A stretch of 64,000 nucleotides of DNA from NCBI GenBank assembly GCA_013178185.1, contig JABLXC010000012.1:1-64000 (forward strand), in the 5' to 3' direction. The stretch is from Anaerolineae bacterium (GTDB taxonomy: Bacteria > Chloroflexota > Anaerolineae > Anaerolineales > Anaerolineaceae). The translations under genes and the position numbers were made by a program. Of the stretch, positions 61,732 through 64,000 are shown piece after piece; the stretch's first letter is position 1; every line of letters begins with the position of its first letter. Under the pieces are notes generated by a model. It did no database searches. It was given only the letters and a program-made list of their open reading frames with translations, and was not told where the DNA came from.

Positions 61732-64000
61732 GGCAACGTCGCTGTATAGATTTCGTTCCCGAATGCTAAAATGCCAACCCGTCCCGGCGCAACGGCAAAC
61801 GCGCTGATTGGCCGTTGCGGCTTTATGTATTCCTCGTCAAATTGCGGCCGCAGAAGGTATTGCAGGTTGAGCTTGAGGCTGAACAAGTAGATGCTCGATT
61901 CTCCCGCTTCTACAATGTAGAGCGCTGGGTCGGGGGGCTGTGAAGCGAGTAATTTCGTAAATTTTGCATTCGGGAAAATAGCCACATCTGAGGTGCGATT
62001 GGGACGTGTATCGCCAAACGCCGCAGGATCTTCGCATTCCGCCGCCGAAAAAGTGTAATTACGCTGTGTACACCAGGCGACCCGTCCGTTTGAATAAAGG
62101 ATAAACAGATCCTCGTTGAATGCGACGTCGATCGTCAAATCCAGGGCAGTTGGGATATAGTTGTCGAAAGCGTTGTGCGCTTCCTGGTCAAAGACACTTT
62201 GCTGTCCATCGAAATAGACGATCATTTTTCGCCCGGCGTCTGCGACGTAAAGCGTATCTAGCTGGATATCCCGCGCGATGGCGGTAATGTTGCTCCAGCC
62301 TGCGCCACCGGTTTCGGGCAGCGCTTTTGAAATCGGTTCTTCGCCTGGTATGCAGTAGAGCAGGTTACCCTGGGCGTCAATGGCCAGGATGCTGGCACCA
62401 AATTTATTGGTGAATTCCAGCGCCGTCTGGTCTACCAGCGGTCCTACCTGCAAAGCTCCAACCATGCCGGGGCCGCATTTGAACGCATCATCTACGTTGT
62501 AGCCCTGGGCAGTAGGAAACATCCGCAGGATGCGCCCTTCGCTCTGGTTGAGGAGATAAATGTCGCCGTTGTCTGCTACGGCGATATCGGTAATGTTCAC
62601 GTTTGCTGGAAAAGGCGTCGAAAGGGCAGGCGACAGGGTCATTCGCAGTACCCCTTCCAGGCGATCGATCGCTTGCTGGACTTGCACCCGTAAGGTGCGG
62701 GATTCGTCCGTCTTCCCATATCCTTCAGCCTTCTCTAACCATTCCTGGCTTTGGTTCCACAGATTTTCTTGCAAGGTCGGGTCGGTTTGAGCCATCGCCT
62801 GGTTAGCGAATTTCTGGGCTTCTTGCAGGTAGAGGTAATGCTGCTCTCTCCACCCACTGCGGGAGTAAATTGTCGTGGCAATAGCCGCAACGATCAAAGG
62901 AACCGCAATGGCAATAAACAGTAAGGTTGAAACAGGCAGGTTGGCAGGCTGGCTCGCGCTGGCGGGAACCAGGCGGCCCGTAAAGGTCTTTGCCCGCATC
63001 TGCACCTGTTCACCAACTGTTTTTCCCCGGAACCACCAGACAGCAAGTTTTTTTCGCAAAAGGAAAGCTGCGCCGGGTTGGCTTGCGGCTCTAGGAGCGC
63101 CGGGGCGCGCGCTGGCGGGCGTCTGAGGAGAACTTCCTGGCAGCACGGTTCTTCGCCGGTTCCCCTGCATTCCGGCAGTCCTGACCGATCTGTTTTCGGC
63201 TTCTGACGCGGGGCTTCTCGGCACTGCGGGCTGATCGCTTCCGATGTAGATCCCTTCTGCTGGCGTTGGACTCTGGCTGGGAATCTGATAGGAATTGAGG
63301 TTAATCGCTTCCTCGACTACAGGGGGCCTGGGGGATACAAAGGATACCGACCCGGTTGTCTCTGGAGCTGCAGTCTGGGCTTCCACTTTTCTTTCTTCGC
63401 GCGGCGAGGTTTCGATTTTTGTTGCAGTTGGCTGGGCCGTTGGCAGACTTGTTTCGACCGGTGTGGGTTGGGGGTTCTCTGCCGGCAGCTTGCTCTCCTG
63501 CGGTTCTTGCGGCGTCGCTACCTGCAGGCGCGGTCTTAAACGATGAACGATCCCTTTCCCAGCCTGAAACTGCACGATTACGGCTTGCAACTCTTCTCCG
63601 CTCTGGCTTAACAACCGTCGTCGGAGCTGTTCGAAGGTCAACATGGGGCTTCCCGCCAGGGTGGTTTCATTCCAATTCTTCGGTGGGTTTGGCGAGAGCA
63701 ACAACAAGTCTTTTTCTCGGAGTGTTGCCTGGTAGAATTGTATGCTGACATTCCGGCTGATGCCTAATTTGCGGCTGTTGAAGGAGGCGTCGCCGAAAAT
63801 CTGTACCTCGTCGCCGCTCAATAAAAGAGCCTGAGTCTGGCCAGCCTGGGCAAGATAGAGACTATCTCGCCGAATGACCACCAGATTGAGCGATCCGGTG
63901 CGTGGACCGCCCTGCCGCGCTTTTTGTAAGTTGTTCGTCAGCAGCAGATTGTTCAGGTCTTCAATCGCTGCCCGCAACCCTGCTGTGGCGGAGCCGCGCG
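61728..64000 (-). CDS. PP2C-like phosphatase domain with membrane helix and beta-propeller (5' end cut by window edge)
   Basis: The frame is open from the right edge (757 residues visible). The first part (GSATAGLRAAIEDLNNLLLT, LYLAQAGQTQALLLSGDEVQIFGD, EKDLLLLSP) resembles the end of a PP2C-type Ser/Thr phosphatase, as in bacterial phosphatases of this group. A Pro/Thr/Ser-rich stretch (about 180-320 of the visible part) leads to one transmembrane helix (VSTLLFIAIAVPLIVAAIATTIYS) and a helical linker (LYLQEAQKFANQAM, EWLEKAEGYG). The last 350 residues form a beta-propeller-like domain with repeating blades (NITDIAVADNGDIYLL, LDTLYVADAGRKMIVYFDGQ). This looks like a phosphatase facing the cytoplasm with an extracytoplasmic sensor. 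Metal-binding Asp residues of PP2C lie mostly beyond the edge, so the activity cannot be judged. Confidence 0.7.
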   Translation of the reverse strand, partial: RGSATAGLRAAIEDLNNLLLTNNLQKARQGGPRTGSLNLVVIRRDSLYLAQAGQTQALLLSGDEVQIFGDASFNSRKLGISRNVSIQFYQATLREKDLLLLSPNPPKNWNETTLAGSPMLTFEQLRRRLLSQSGEELQAVIVQFQAGKGIVHRLRPRLQVATPQEPQESKLPAENPQPTPVETSLPTAQPTATKIETSPREERKVEAQTAAPETTGSVSFVSPRPPVVEEAINLNSYQIPSQSPTPAEGIYIGSDQPAVPRSPASEAENRSVRTAGMQGNRRRTVLPGSSPQTPASARPGAPRAASQPGAAFLLRKKLAVWWFRGKTVGEQVQMRAKTFTGRLVPASASQPANLPVSTLLFIAIAVPLIVAAIATTIYSRSGWREQHYLYLQEAQKFANQAMAQTDPTLQENLWNQSQEWLEKAEGYGKTDESRTLRVQVQQAIDRLEGVLRMTLSPALSTPFPANVNITDIAVADNGDIYLLNQSEGRILRMFPTAQGYNVDDAFKCGPGMVGALQVGPLVDQTALEFTNKFGASILAIDAQGNLLYCIPGEEPISKALPETGGAGWSNITAIARDIQLDTLYVADAGRKMIVYFDGQQSVFDQEAHNAFDNYIPTALDLTIDVAFNEDLFILYSNGRVAWCTQRNYTFSAAECEDPAAFGDTRPNRTSDVAIFPNAKFTKLLASQPPDPALYIVEAGESSIYLFSLKLNLQYLLRPQFDEEYIKPQRPISAFAVAPGRVGILAFGNEIYTATLP

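Noticed and set aside
1-64000. CRISPR arrays, tRNA or rRNA genes, insertion sequences, phage genes
   Set aside because: No regularly spaced short repeats, cloverleaf-like sequences, transposase or integrase motifs were found on reading the window; a tRNAscan or ISfinder search would be needed to exclude small ones.

Overview
The window looks like a chromosomal segment of a Chloroflexota bacterium, most likely Anaerolineae. This is inferred from gene content: secreted lipoproteins with an NBR1-type Ig domain, a PP2C-like/membrane/beta-propeller protein, several large GT-C-like membrane proteins, a short-type alpha-glucan phosphorylase, and leaderless-looking promoters. No rRNA gene is present to confirm it. 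I found no tRNA, CRISPR array or intact insertion sequence.

Layout. (1) 1-1690: the 5' end of secA, then a decayed type II restriction-modification pair, both on the minus strand. (2) 1794-7578: a compact histidine operon, hisG-hisCB-hisH-hisA-hisF-hisI-hisE. It is headed by a short ORF with four consecutive His codons and a terminator/antiterminator, a classical attenuator. hisC and hisB are fused, and hisD is absent. (3) 7586-10930: a nicotinate phosphoribosyltransferase gene with its own promoter, a GH31 glucosidase fossil, a URO-D-family gene, and a 34-bp perfect palindrome. (4) 10927-16729 (minus): the hrcA-grpE-dnaK-dnaJ-prmA heat-shock operon with a perfect CIRCE. (5) 17381-21065 (minus): two large membrane proteins of GT-C type.

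(6) 21195-48096: a roughly 27-kb surface-polysaccharide locus. It opens with a MarR-type EPS regulator and continues with a WbpI/WecB epimerase, WbpD, WbpE, WbpB and WbpA, the full gene set for a UDP-2,3-diacetamido-2,3-dideoxy-uronic acid. It then has a Wzx-type flippase, multi-TM proteins, methyltransferases, two CgeB-like glycosyltransferases, two SDR epimerases, a WecC dehydrogenase, three GT4 glycosyltransferases, and two asparagine-synthetase homologues. One homologue has the full glutaminase domain; the other has lost the N-terminal half of that domain including the catalytic Cys. The combination suggests a polymer of amidated (uronamide) diamino-uronic acids.

(7) 48107-64000: PolX, a lipoprotein, GlgP, a DUF2179 protein, a branched-chain-type substrate-binding lipoprotein translationally coupled to an NfeD membrane protease, a second DnaK with a strong terminator, an NBR1-Ig lipoprotein, a secreted protein of four roughly 104-residue tandem repeats, an S51-type peptidase, and a truncated PP2C-like/beta-propeller membrane protein running off the right edge.

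Most novel items: the his attenuator with its HisC-HisB fusion, the glutaminase-deficient amidotransferase with an extended Shine-Dalgarno inside the glycan locus, the four-repeat secreted protein, and the palindrome at 10782-10815.
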